Part shown: positions 17,509 through 26,348 of the stretch, one piece after another
Layout: the number at the start of each line of letters is the position of its first letter
Position numbering within the stretch: the stretch's first letter is position 1
Assembly: GCF_011617705.1 (NCBI RefSeq)
Contig: NZ_CP050154.1
Span: forward strand, 992,001-1,056,000
DNA: 64,000 nucleotides
From: Brevibacterium limosum
Lineage (GTDB): Bacteria; Actinomycetota; Actinomycetes; Actinomycetales; Brevibacteriaceae
Direction: 5' to 3'
Position numbers and translations under genes: made by a program
Notes under the pieces: model-generated
Told to the model about the DNA's origin: nothing
Databases searched by the model: none
The model's input: the letters and a program-made list of their open reading frames with translations, nothing else

Positions 17509-18051
17509 TCAGGCCGCGGTGCGTGCCTGTCGTTCCTCCTCGAGCCACAGGCACAGAGCGGCCTTGTTCGCAGCGAGTCCGTTGGGCGCCCAGAGCACCT
17601 TCCGCGAGTGACCTTCATCGTCGGTCATCTGAGCGACACCGAGGCCGGCCGCGGACTGGCGATCCGCCTCGGCGTCGGTGATGTCGAACTCGATGAAGAC
17701 GTTGCTGTTCTGCTTGGCGCCGTGGATGTCGAGGATCTGCGACCACGGGATGAGCCCGGCCTTGGCGGTCTTCATCTCCACCCCGGCAGGAGTGACCGTC
17801 AGCGCCGGCCGGTCCGCGAAGAGCCGGCGGATCATCACGACGACGCCCCAGAGGAAGAAGACGACGGCGACCCAGCCGACGATGGCCCAGATCAGGCTCC
17901 CGCCCAATCCCATCGCCAGACCGACGAGGACGAAGATCACCGAGGCGACGAGAAGCAGGACCGTCTTCCCCTTGGAGAATCCGAAGGACACGGCATCGCC
18001 GTTGTTGAGCGTGGCCGCCCAGTTTTCGATGGATTGCTGCTGGGTGCTCAT
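17509..18051 (-). CDS. STM3941-like membrane protein with PH-like C-terminus
   Basis: A 180-residue protein with two adjacent membrane helices near residues 28-75, then a soluble part starting LTVTPAGVEMKTAKAGLIPWSQI, the pattern of STM3941/bacterial PH-like domains, where a short beta strand pair is followed by a W-S-x-I turn. Function is unknown. The start at 18051 has AGGAG upstream; an in-frame ATG eight codons earlier lacks one. It is divergent from dgt. Confidence 0.6.
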   Translation of the reverse strand: MSTQQQSIENWAATLNNGDAVSFGFSKGKTVLLLVASVIFVLVGLAMGLGGSLIWAIVGWVAVVFFLWGVVVMIRRLFADRPALTVTPAGVEMKTAKAGLIPWSQILDIHGAKQNSNVFIEFDITDAEADRQSAAGLGVAQMTDDEGHSRKVLWAPNGLAANKAALCLWLEEERQARTAA

Positions 18052-18157
18052 GCTGGGAGGTTCTCCTGAGATCACTGGGCGCCGGTTTCGGCTGAACGCC
18101 TCAGCCTAACGCGACCTCGCCCGCAGACTGATCCCGGTCTCGGAGGGCAGGACTCGG

Positions 18158-18163
18158 TAGTCT
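18158..18163 (+). promoter_or_regulatory. -10 box of a probable leaderless promoter for dgt
   Basis: TAGTCT ends exactly 6 nt before ATG 18170. GGTGAG lies between the two, too close to act as a normal ribosome site, so the transcript probably starts at the ATG. Confidence 0.5.
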
Positions 18164-18169
18164 GGTGAG

Positions 18170-19699
18170 ATGGAACGACTCAAGCTGCATACCGAGGGCG
18201 GTCGCAATCGCAACGTCGCCGAGGAGGCCCGCCCCGGAGAGGACGAGTTCCGCGTCGATATCGAACGGATCCGATTCTCCCCGTTCTTCTCCCGCCTGGC
18301 CTCGGTCACCCAGGTCATTCCGCAGGCCGGGTCCGGCACCGTCATCCACAACCGGTTGACGCATTCGCTCAAGGTCTCCGCGGTGGCCCGGTCGATCGCG
18401 ATCACGTTGAACTATTCCGACGAACGCACGCGTGAACTCGTGGACCGCCTCGGCGGGTGTGATCCGGTGGTCGTGCAGGCGGCAGCGGCCGCCCACGATC
18501 TGGGGCATCCGCCGTTCGGCCACCTCGGCGAGAAGGAGCTCGACCGGGTGTCGCGGCAGGTGCTGCGCCTCGATGACGGATTCGAGGGCAACGCGCAGAC
18601 GTTTCGGATCCTCACCGCGCTCGACAGCTGTGAGGCCACGGCGCGTGGGCTCAACCTCACGCGGGCAGTGCGGGCCGCGGTGCTGAAGTATCCGTGGGAG
18701 CGCGGGGAGTGGAGCGGTGATCAGGCGCCGTCGGCGGAGCGGATGCCGCGCGGTGTCGGCAACGAGGTGGGTGAGGGAGCGATGAAGTTCTCTGCCTATG
18801 TCACCGAGGTCGATGAGATGGCCGATGTGCTGTCGGTGTTCCCGGCGATCGGGCGCTATCAGCAGACGCTCGAATGCGCGGTCATGGATGTCGCCGACGA
18901 TATCGCGTATGCGGTGCATGACCTCGACGATTTCTACCGGTCGAATGTGCTGCAGTACACGGCTGTGTCGGCCGAACTCGGGCGATGGCTGCGTGACTGC
19001 CGGGAGTTGGCTGCGCTCGACTCCGCGGAGTTGGATCGGCGTCGGCCCGGGCATGCGCTCGAGGCGATTCGGCGGCACATCGGGGAGAAGGATCCGTGGA
19101 TCGCGTCGGAGGAGGCGTTCCGGGATTCGGTGGAGCGGGTCAATCGGGACCTGGTCGAAGGGCTGCTCGGGGTTCCCTATGACGGGGGACTGGAAGCGGA
19201 TCGGGCGGTCACCGGGTTTACGAGGCGGTGGATCGACCGGCTGCAGGCGTCCATCGTCGTCGACCCGGAGCCGCATATCCGCAGCGGTCATGTGCGGCTG
19301 AGTCAGGAGGCTTGGCACGATGTGGTGGTGCTGAAGTTCGTGCATTCGCGGTTCGTGCTCGAACGGTCTGACCTGGCCGTGTATCAGCGTGGGCAGACGA
19401 GGATCATCGCGTCCCTGGTCGAGGGATTCCACGAGTGGCTGCTCGACCCGGATGAGGCGACGCGGATACCGCGCCGCCTCGTTGATTCCGTCGAGGCGGC
19501 CACGCAGGAGTATTCGGACCTGTATGCGCGCAATCCTGCGGCGCTGGGGGAGGAGGGCGCGGCGGCGGTCGTCCGCCGGGGCCGGGCGCGGGCGGTCGTG
19601 GACTATATCGCCTCGTTCACCGATGCGCAGGCGATGTCGGTCAACGCCCTGATCACCGGTGCTTCGGAAGAGCCGTGGGAGGCCGGACGCGGGTTGTAG
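18170..19699 (+). CDS. dgt: deoxyguanosinetriphosphate triphosphohydrolase
   Basis: HD-domain phosphohydrolase of 509 residues that converts dGTP to deoxyguanosine and triphosphate, tuning dNTP pools. Metal-binding HD signatures are present: NRLTHSLKVS (first His, about residue 64), AHDLGHPPFGH (about 104-114) and the substrate-pocket GFEGNAQTFR, with DVADDIAYAVHDLDD (about 243-257) providing the later aspartate. Slightly longer than the common 420-residue actinobacterial form. The promoter appears to be leaderless. A strong terminator follows. Confidence 0.92.
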   Translation: MERLKLHTEGGRNRNVAEEARPGEDEFRVDIERIRFSPFFSRLASVTQVIPQAGSGTVIHNRLTHSLKVSAVARSIAITLNYSDERTRELVDRLGGCDPVVVQAAAAAHDLGHPPFGHLGEKELDRVSRQVLRLDDGFEGNAQTFRILTALDSCEATARGLNLTRAVRAAVLKYPWERGEWSGDQAPSAERMPRGVGNEVGEGAMKFSAYVTEVDEMADVLSVFPAIGRYQQTLECAVMDVADDIAYAVHDLDDFYRSNVLQYTAVSAELGRWLRDCRELAALDSAELDRRRPGHALEAIRRHIGEKDPWIASEEAFRDSVERVNRDLVEGLLGVPYDGGLEADRAVTGFTRRWIDRLQASIVVDPEPHIRSGHVRLSQEAWHDVVVLKFVHSRFVLERSDLAVYQRGQTRIIASLVEGFHEWLLDPDEATRIPRRLVDSVEAATQEYSDLYARNPAALGEEGAAAVVRRGRARAVVDYIASFTDAQAMSVNALITGASEEPWEAGRGL

Positions 19700-19764
19700 G
19701 GTCTGCTGACTGAGCCCTGCTGGTGAATGACGAACGGCTTCGGTACGAAGTCGACGAGCACGCA

Positions 19765-19802
19765 AACGGCGGGGCCGGAGTTCTCACTCCGACCCCGCCG
19801 TT
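19765..19802. terminator. bidirectional terminator between dgt and the surface protein
   Basis: A 16-bp stem with one mismatch (AACGGCGGGGCCGGAG against CTCCGACCCCGCCGTT) and a 6-nt loop lies between the convergent dgt and choice-of-anchor G genes. A/T-containing ends on both sides suit termination in either direction. Confidence 0.8.
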
Positions 19803-19836
19803 GTGGCGTCAGCTCAGTAACTGAGCTGGGTCACCC

Positions 19837-22707
19837 TCAGTGTTTGCCGGCGCGGTAGCGGCGGGTCGCCCACACCGCTGCGGCACCTCCGGCGAGGAGC
19901 AGTGCGGCGAATCCGACCATGGCCGGGATGCCATCGGCACCCGTCCGCGGCAGGTCTCCGCCATCGCTGCTGCCCGAGGCATTCGTGCTCGAACCGGCCG
20001 AGGCGTTGGCCGCGGATCCGGCGTTCGCTGCCGAAGCTGCATCCGACGACGCCGAGGAGTTCGCCGAGGCGGCCTTCTCGGAATCGTTCGAAGCGTTGGC
20101 TTCGTCGCCGTCAGTCGAGGCGCTGGCTGCGCCTCCGTCGGCCGAAGCATTCGCTTCGTCACCGTCGGCGGAAGCGCTGGCTTCTCCACCGTCTGCGGCA
20201 GCGTTAGCTGAAGCCTCAGATGAGGAATCAGCTGTCGAGGCGGCAGAGGCTGCAGCGCCGGCGTTCGCGTTGGCTGCGGCCGATGCCTGTGCGTTCGTCG
20301 AGTCCGAGTTGTCGGCGTTTGCGGCGGCGTTGGCTGCCTTCTGTGCGGAGGCGTTCGGATCCGAGGTCGCATCCGCCGAGGTCTCCGAGGAGGCCTCTTC
20401 GTTGGCAGCGGACTCGGCTGCTGCTTCGGCGTTCTCGTCAGCTGCTGCCGATGCCGTGTTGTTGGCATCGTTGTCGGCGGCTGCCTGGGCGGCTGCCTCT
20501 GCGACAGCATTGCCGTTGTCATCGGCGTTGGCCGAAGCCGAGGCCGAAGCAGCAGCGTTCACATTGGCATTCGCATCGGTTTCGTTTGCGGCATCTGGGT
20601 CCGCAGCTGCGCTTGCGTCAGACTCGGCTGCTGCCTCTGCGGACGCCTCGTTCGAGGAGTCAGCGGTGGAAGCGGCCTCAGAAGCGGCAGCGGAGTTGGC
20701 GTCCGAAGCCGTCGATGCCTCTGCGTTCGTGTCATCGGTGTTGTCGGCCTGTGCGGCGGCCTGTGATGCAGCCGTCGACGAAGCGTTCTCATCCGTCGTC
20801 GAATCAGCCGACGCCTCGGAGGATGCGTCCTCGGTCGCTGCGGACTCTGCCGCTGCTTCGGCGTTCTCGTCAGCTGCTGCCGATGCCGTGTTGTCGGCAT
20901 CGTTGTCCGCAGCTGCCTCGGAGGCGGCCTGGGCGGCGGGATCGTTGTTTCCGTCCGCGTCGGCCGAAGCCGATGCCGAGGCCGCTGCGTTGGTGTTCGC
21001 ATCGTCATCGCCCGGGGCCGGTGCGTCCGCGGTCGCACGGACCGAGGACGAGGCCAGGTTGATGTCAGCTACATCGCCCGGAGCCTGAGTGGTTGTCAAA
21101 CCATTGAGCAGCTCAAGGCTGACAGCGTTCACGGTGAAGCCGGGGCCGTTGTCGCCCTTGACTTCGCTCTCCTGGGCGGGCTCCTTCTTGGTCGGCTGCT
21201 CATTGATCGTCACATCGGCGACGAGGTTGAGGTTCTCGAGGACTCCGTCCAAACCGGTGACAACGGGCTCGACGATTCCGTCCAGATTGTCAGAGAGATC
21301 AGTTCCGATTCCCTCAATGACGCCACCGAGAGTTGAGCTGAGAGCCTTGACCAGCTCATCAATCAGCGGATTTACGAGTTTGGCATTCAGTTCATCAAGA
21401 TTGATCCCGAGGAATTTGAGGATGCTATCGAGGATTCCGCTGCTGTTCGTGGTCACCGTGACCGTGGGGTCGGAATCGGTGTCTGTTCCAGCCAGCTGAC
21501 CGAGGGTGGTCTCCACCTTGATGTCAGCATTCGTGTTGAAAATGCTCGCCGACAGACCGGCCTTCAGGTTGAGCGTCACGGCAGTGTTGTTGACGACGTC
21601 GGTCACTCCATCGGTGACCTTAGTCGTCAGAGTTCCGAGAGCCTTGGTGATTGCCGCACTGATGTTGTTCAGCGTGGTGTCATCGAGCAACTGTGTGTTG
21701 GGATCGAGGCCGTTCAGTCCCTGGTCGCCTGCAGCGTTGGCCACATTGACCGTGACCTTGCCAGTGGACAGGTCGATCGACACGATTTCGTCTCCGTCGA
21801 CAGCAGGGTCGCCATCTTCGAGTGGAGTCTTGAGGAGCTCAGCGCTGAGGTCTTCGAGCGCCTGGTCAAGGCCGTCCACGCCGATGTCACCAGAGGTGAC
21901 ATTGACGCCCAGGCCAGGAATACCCGCATCAAGGTCGAGGTTGCTCATGATCTTGCCAAGAGCGCCATCAGTTGCAACCGCAGAGTCCACGGTATCGCCG
22001 ACCCCTACGAGCGCTGTATCGAGGTCCTCTGAGACGCCGCTGACGAGAGGGCTCGTCAGGTTGACCTTGGCATCGGCGAGAACGTATTCGGAGGTGACCC
22101 CCGCGCCTGCTGCCTCAGCAGTGGAGCCGAGGGCGCCAAGCTCGAGCGAGAGTTCGTCGACGATCTCGTCTGACAGTGGAGCAACGTCCAATTGATCAAG
22201 CAGGTCGGTCAGATTGACCTTGGCGTTGCCGTAGTCACCCGGATTGCCAGGGTCGAGGTTGAGCGCTCCGTCTTCTCCGACTGCTCCGGCGCTTGCCTTC
22301 GCCGAATTGTAGGCGGGGGCCTTGCCGTATGCATTGAGCGCACCGACTTCGCCGAGATCGAGCAGACCGACACCGCCGGGTCCACTGACCAGCGGCAGCG
22401 TGAGCCCCGGACCGAGATCGACCCGAAGCAGGTTGAGGGCCTCGATGTCCAGCGGAGTAGACGCTGCTGTGGTGCTTGCCGGCGAGCTGCTGTACGCAGA
22501 CGCGACATCCGCGAGCTGTCCGCCGAGAAGATCGGACTGGATCAGCTGACCCCACGCTTCGGCGTCCTGCTGCGGTCCATTGTCGGGGCGACCCGCGGCC
22601 GCCGCCGGGGACACGGTCATTGCAGTCAGCGCCAGCGCCGAGGCGGCGGCGACTGTGCCCACCGCGATCTTCCGACTGGTTCCGGGCCGGCCTCTCAGTT
22701 TTCTCAT
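19837..22707 (-). CDS. choice-of-anchor G family LPxTG surface protein
   Basis: Secreted, sortase-anchored protein of 956 residues. A signal peptide (about 1-38, ending SPAAAA) precedes a folded region of about 520 residues starting near EAWGQLIQSDLLGGQLADVA, typical of choice-of-anchor G proteins, which in many actinobacteria end in varied sortase or other anchors. From about residue 560 the chain is almost only Ala, Ser, Asn, Asp, Glu and Thr, with two long degenerate repeats. LPRTG (about 919-923), a membrane helix and RRYRAGKH end the protein. ATG 22707 has GGAG upstream. A wall-spanning stalk carrying an adhesive or structural head is the likely design. Confidence 0.85.
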   Translation of the reverse strand: MRKLRGRPGTSRKIAVGTVAAASALALTAMTVSPAAAAGRPDNGPQQDAEAWGQLIQSDLLGGQLADVASAYSSSPASTTAASTPLDIEALNLLRVDLGPGLTLPLVSGPGGVGLLDLGEVGALNAYGKAPAYNSAKASAGAVGEDGALNLDPGNPGDYGNAKVNLTDLLDQLDVAPLSDEIVDELSLELGALGSTAEAAGAGVTSEYVLADAKVNLTSPLVSGVSEDLDTALVGVGDTVDSAVATDGALGKIMSNLDLDAGIPGLGVNVTSGDIGVDGLDQALEDLSAELLKTPLEDGDPAVDGDEIVSIDLSTGKVTVNVANAAGDQGLNGLDPNTQLLDDTTLNNISAAITKALGTLTTKVTDGVTDVVNNTAVTLNLKAGLSASIFNTNADIKVETTLGQLAGTDTDSDPTVTVTTNSSGILDSILKFLGINLDELNAKLVNPLIDELVKALSSTLGGVIEGIGTDLSDNLDGIVEPVVTGLDGVLENLNLVADVTINEQPTKKEPAQESEVKGDNGPGFTVNAVSLELLNGLTTTQAPGDVADINLASSSVRATADAPAPGDDDANTNAAASASASADADGNNDPAAQAASEAAADNDADNTASAAADENAEAAAESAATEDASSEASADSTTDENASSTAASQAAAQADNTDDTNAEASTASDANSAAASEAASTADSSNEASAEAAAESDASAAADPDAANETDANANVNAAASASASANADDNGNAVAEAAAQAAADNDANNTASAAADENAEAAAESAANEEASSETSADATSDPNASAQKAANAAANADNSDSTNAQASAAANANAGAAASAASTADSSSEASANAAADGGEASASADGDEANASADGGAASASTDGDEANASNDSEKAASANSSASSDAASAANAGSAANASAGSSTNASGSSDGGDLPRTGADGIPAMVGFAALLLAGGAAAVWATRRYRAGKH

Positions 22708-22790
22708 GGTTCTCCACATCGTTCGGGTCCTGATCATTTCCAAGCACAGCCTGGACGGAAACGGGCAGTTTCCTGGCAGATCCCTCACAA

Positions 22791-22805
22791 CATTACGAAG
22801 TAATG
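22791..22805. promoter_or_regulatory. palindrome in the leader of the surface-protein gene
   Basis: CATTAC-GAA-GTAATG has 6-bp arms and a 3-nt centre and lies about 85 nt upstream of the surface-protein start codon in an AT-rich stretch. It is a candidate operator; no matching regulator is encoded next to it. Confidence 0.35.
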
Positions 22806-23059
22806 AAAAAGTAATCAGTGAATAACAAGAAAAGTTACCTCGTCGTTATAGTTACGCTCAGGTAGATCCAAGAGGCCGTTGCGGATATCAGGCGACGGCG
22901 GCATCGAGCGTGCCTTGACCAATAAACGACCAGGCGGCGGGCTTACAGACTCGAGAAGAATCTTACGGTTCAAAAAGTGCCACGGTCATAATCGAGTCAT
23001 TGAGACAGCTCCTTATTGTCACGGTTTGAGACACACAGGTCTGCGCTCAAAGTCGGTCT

Positions 23060-23112
23060 GTGACCAATCGGTGACCCGCAAGGTCACGACTTCCGTGGTG
23101 TGGACGGGTCAC
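23060..23112. promoter_or_regulatory. GTGACC half-site array upstream of lhgO
   Basis: GTGACC occurs at 23060-23065 and 23071-23076 and its complement GGTCAC at 23082-23087 and 23107-23112. The middle pair forms a perfect inverted repeat with a 5-nt spacer. The array covers the probable lhgO promoter, so it is a likely operator for 2-hydroxyglutarate catabolism. Confidence 0.45.
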
Positions 23113-23185
23113 GCCTGGCACTTTGCCAGCGTCTACAGTCGACTCAACCGGCAGGAACGATGGAGATCGACGAAGGAGTTGAGAC

Positions 23186-24403
23186 ATGGCGAAGACAACA
23201 CGGTGGGCCGTCATCGGAGCAGGCATCATCGGAGCCGCGGTCGCCCGCGAGATCCTGGCCCGCCACGCCTCCGCCGACGTCACCCTCTTCGAGAAGGAAG
23301 ACCGCCCGGCAGCCCACCAGACCGGCCATAACTCCGGAGTGGTCCATGCCGGTCTCTATTACGAACCCGGCAGCCTCAAGGCCACGCTGTGCCGCCGCGG
23401 CGTCGACCTCATCCGCGACTTCGCCCAGGAGCACGGAGTCGCCTATGACGAATGCGGCAAGGTCGTCGTCGCCACCGACGATGTCGAAGTCGATCGCCTC
23501 CACGCCATCCACGACCGCGCCCGAGCCAACGGCGTCCCCGACATCGCCCTGATCGAGCGCGATGGCCTGCGCGAAATCGAACCGAATGCCGAAGGCCTCG
23601 CAGCACTTCACTCACCCCATACCGCGATCATCGACTACTCCGGACTCACCGACGCCCTCGTTGCCGACTTCCGCGCCCACGGCGGCCGCGTGCGCTTCTC
23701 CACCCCGGTGAAGTCCGTCGATCACCGAGGCGGCCCCACCGCCCGTGACACTGCCATCGTCCGCACGCCGGTCGACGCCCAGGAATTCGACCACGTCATC
23801 GTCTGTGCCGGGCTCCAATCCGACCGCCTCGCCGCCCGCTCCGGACAGGCCCGCACACCGACCGTGGTGCCATTCTTCGGCCAATACTTCATCCTCGATG
23901 CCGCACACAGCGATGCCGTCAACGGACTCATCTACCCCGTACCTGACCCGAAGTATCCCTTCCTCGGCGTCCACGTGACCCGGCGCATCGACGGCGGACT
24001 GATGATCGGGCCCAACGCCTTCCTCTCTTTTTCCCGCGAAGGCTACCGGGGCCTCGGTCTCAACATCCCCGATTCCCTGGCTGTGGCCGCCGACCCTGGA
24101 TTCTGGCGCTTCGCCGCCGGCAATATGGCCACCGCTGCCCGTGAGCTTCCGGGGGTGCTCTCCATCGAGAGATTCGTCGCCGAGGCGGCTCGCTACGTCC
24201 CCTCCCTCGCCGGAGCTGGCGGTCACCGCGCCACCCGCGGAATCCGCGCCCAGGCGATGAATCGGGACGGAACACTCGTCGATGATTTCGTCATCGATCG
24301 GGCGGGAGCCACTATGTTCGTCAGGAACGCGCCGTCCCCGGGAGCCACCTCGGCGCTGGCCATTGCCGAACACCTCGTCGGCATCATCGACGGCCGACGA
24401 TGA
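23186..24403 (+). CDS. lhgO: L-2-hydroxyglutarate oxidase
   Basis: FAD-dependent oxidoreductase of 405 residues that oxidises L-2-hydroxyglutarate to 2-oxoglutarate. The N-terminal Rossmann dinucleotide motif GAGIIGAAVA is followed by HQTGHNSGVVHAGLYYEPGS, the characteristic LhgO block, and the C-terminal part has GATSALAIAEHL at the flavin. Length matches the family. AAGGAG lies 7 nt before the ATG. It appears monocistronic, with an operator-like array in front and a strong terminator after it. The protein acts at the inner face of the membrane, feeding electrons to quinones in studied bacteria. Confidence 0.92.
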   Translation: MAKTTRWAVIGAGIIGAAVAREILARHASADVTLFEKEDRPAAHQTGHNSGVVHAGLYYEPGSLKATLCRRGVDLIRDFAQEHGVAYDECGKVVVATDDVEVDRLHAIHDRARANGVPDIALIERDGLREIEPNAEGLAALHSPHTAIIDYSGLTDALVADFRAHGGRVRFSTPVKSVDHRGGPTARDTAIVRTPVDAQEFDHVIVCAGLQSDRLAARSGQARTPTVVPFFGQYFILDAAHSDAVNGLIYPVPDPKYPFLGVHVTRRIDGGLMIGPNAFLSFSREGYRGLGLNIPDSLAVAADPGFWRFAAGNMATAARELPGVLSIERFVAEAARYVPSLAGAGGHRATRGIRAQAMNRDGTLVDDFVIDRAGATMFVRNAPSPGATSALAIAEHLVGIIDGRR

Positions 24404-24427
24404 CGGTTCCGGGCGTCGACGACGAAA

Positions 24428-24463
24428 GGCCGCCTACCCGACCGTGAGGACGGGGAGGCGGCC
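24428..24463. terminator. bidirectional terminator between lhgO and dps
   Basis: GGCCGCCTACCCG pairs with CGGGGAGGCGGCC (one mismatch) across a 10-nt loop. It sits between the convergent lhgO and dps genes. Confidence 0.75.
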
Positions 24464-24496
24464 CGAAGATCAGAGTGGCTGCTCAGCCGCAGCGAC

Positions 24497-25021
24497 TCAC
24501 TTGGGTGTGCGGGTCTCTGCGCTGATGAACCAGGCCTGCTGCTCGAGTTGAGCGATATAGCTGTGGAAGATGTCGGCGGTCGTCGGATCCGCCGAGTCGA
24601 CCTCGTCATGGCAGTCGCGCATCGAGGCCACGGTGGCTTCGATCGACGCCACCATGTGGTCGATCGCATCATGGGTGCTGATCTCGCCGTTCGGAAACTC
24701 CGGCAACCCGGTCTGTTCGGCGATCACCGCGGGGCGACCGTCAGGTGAGGCGTGGAGGGCGCGCATACGCTCGGCGATCTCATCGCTGCCGGCACGAGCG
24801 ACGTCTGTGACCTCGTCGAGGTTGAGGTGGAGGTCACGGAAGTTCGTGCCCACGATATTCCAATGCGCCTGCTTGGCGGTGAGGCTCAGGGCGATGAAGT
24901 CGACCAGAACCGTCTGGAGGTTCTTGGTCAGGGCGTCGGAGGCTATGAAGCCGTGTTCGGCGTTCTCGCGAGTGGTCTTCTCTGAGCCGTGGGGGTCGGG
25001 AACTGTCACTGACTGTGTCAT
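24497..25021 (-). CDS. dps: Dps family DNA-protection ferritin
   Basis: Four-helix-bundle protein of 174 residues of the Dps family, which forms 12-mers that store iron using hydrogen peroxide and protect DNA. Inter-subunit ferroxidase ligands are visible: AKQAHWNIVG (His in helix A) and LDEVTDVARAGSDEIAERM (Asp/Glu in helix B), spaced as in the family. The N-terminal 25 residues are polar and may bind DNA. Monocistronic; it ends at the terminator shared with lhgO. Confidence 0.93.
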   Translation of the reverse strand: MTQSVTVPDPHGSEKTTRENAEHGFIASDALTKNLQTVLVDFIALSLTAKQAHWNIVGTNFRDLHLNLDEVTDVARAGSDEIAERMRALHASPDGRPAVIAEQTGLPEFPNGEISTHDAIDHMVASIEATVASMRDCHDEVDSADPTTADIFHSYIAQLEQQAWFISAETRTPK

Positions 25022-25106
25022 GATTCTTGCTCCTATCTCTCCGGTCTCGCGTTGATCCGGAGTCTGTGGCCACCATAACGCCGCCCTGAGCGGGACGGAA
25101 CCCCCG

Positions 25107-26162
25107 TCAGGTTGTACCGGTCTCGTCGTCCTGGGCGATGTAGACGCGGGAGCGCAGCCGTTGGGCGTGAGTGAGGTTCTTGAGGTCGATGTCGCTGTCG
25201 AAGCTCGAGCCGAGTGCGCCGGCGACGACGCCCATCGCCGCGCTCAGCCACGCGATGTCGAGGTAGTTCGTCAGGCGAGCGTCGGGTCGGTGGATCGTCT
25301 GCGCCATGAACTCGGGGTCGATGACGATGAGCCCACCGGCGAGGATGCCGATGACCAGCAAGGCATAGAGACCCGTCACACAGATGATGAGTGTGAGCAC
25401 GGTGGACAGGTTGTAGTAGAAGACGACCTGAGCCAGGCGCTCATTGACAGGACGATCCCAGAGGCGATTGATCGTGATCAGCCAACCGACCATGACAGCG
25501 ATGGCGATAGCTCCGATCGAGATGAGCCGGGCGGTTGAGAGGTGGTGTGACATCTGCCAGATGGAGCTGTAGAAGATGCCGAACGCCCCTGTGGCAGCGG
25601 CTGCGGCCATGGCGCGTGAAAGTCTGCGGGCCATCCGCAGCGGCTCATTGGCCATGGTCATGCCCACGACGAGGCGAGTTCCGCCGGTGAAGGTGTGAGC
25701 ATGGAGGGTGCGGCGTCCCGTCTCGGATCGGCTCGACCACCGGCCCCAGCGGGGGAGACGGTGCGTCTTCGTCGGCAGATGCCCGTCGGGCAGGAGCTGA
25801 TTGACGCAGCTCATATAGATCTTCAGCAGCCGGCGCTTCGTCGTCAGTGCGCCGAGGGTCGGGCAGGAGATCACGGCGATGTTGCGAGCCGGCAGCACCT
25901 CGGCGATAAGTGGTTTGCCCTGGGTGTGGCGCGGAATGTCCGTGAGCATGATGACGAGGTCCGCTGCGGGATAGCGGTCGACGATCGCATCGAGAGTCGA
26001 CAGCTCCAGCCGATGGTCTGCCTGGACGCGGAGCGCCTCGGTGCAGACGTCGACGGTCACCTCCGACTCGAAATCCTGCCGGAGGAGTTCGGCGAACTCG
26101 TCCTTCAGCGCGGCCACTCGGCGGCTCGGGGGACCGGGATCGCAGATGAGGAGGATGTGCAT
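25107..26162 (-). CDS. unrecognised membrane protein with soluble N-terminal domain
   Basis: A 351-residue protein I do not recognise. Residues 1-155 look soluble with alternating beta-alpha segments (MHILLICDPG, LVIMLTDIPRH, IAVISCPTLGALTTKRRLL), like a Rossmann-type fold. Residues 155-325 hold about five hydrophobic helices, and the last 25 are charged. The start at 26162 has only GGGAAA upstream; no stronger site is available. It is divergent from galE, with 186 nt between the starts. It may be an accessory signalling or transport protein, but nothing in the sequence fixes a function. Confidence 0.55.
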   Translation of the reverse strand: MHILLICDPGPPSRRVAALKDEFAELLRQDFESEVTVDVCTEALRVQADHRLELSTLDAIVDRYPAADLVIMLTDIPRHTQGKPLIAEVLPARNIAVISCPTLGALTTKRRLLKIYMSCVNQLLPDGHLPTKTHRLPRWGRWSSRSETGRRTLHAHTFTGGTRLVVGMTMANEPLRMARRLSRAMAAAAATGAFGIFYSSIWQMSHHLSTARLISIGAIAIAVMVGWLITINRLWDRPVNERLAQVVFYYNLSTVLTLIICVTGLYALLVIGILAGGLIVIDPEFMAQTIHRPDARLTNYLDIAWLSAAMGVVAGALGSSFDSDIDLKNLTHAQRLRSRVYIAQDDETGTT

Positions 26163-26348
26163 TTTCCCACTGTGGCAGGGGCCGGCGGCCATGGCCAGGG
26201 CGGCGGCGAATTCCGACGCTTTCCCCACGGCACATTCAGGCCGGGTCGATGCCTGTGCGGCGAACACGTATTCTGATATCGAAGATGTTCTGATGTCGAA
26301 GGATCGACGGATGATCTGAAGTCGGTGAGACGAAGGAGGACGCGGCCA

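Larger units (their letters stand above)
22708..23185. other. intergenic region between the surface protein and lhgO
   Basis: No coding sequence is convincing here. The half next to the surface-protein gene is unusually AT-rich and holds CATTAC-GAA-GTAATG (22791-22805) and several GTTAC/GTAAC words, which could bind a regulator of the cell-wall gene. The half next to lhgO holds the GTGACC half-sites listed separately. Confidence 0.5.

Noticed and set aside
19919..21088. 389-codon Ser/Ala-rich frame opposite the surface-protein stalk
   Set aside because: It mirrors the low-complexity stalk codons; the minus-strand frame has signal peptide, LPRTG and membrane anchor.
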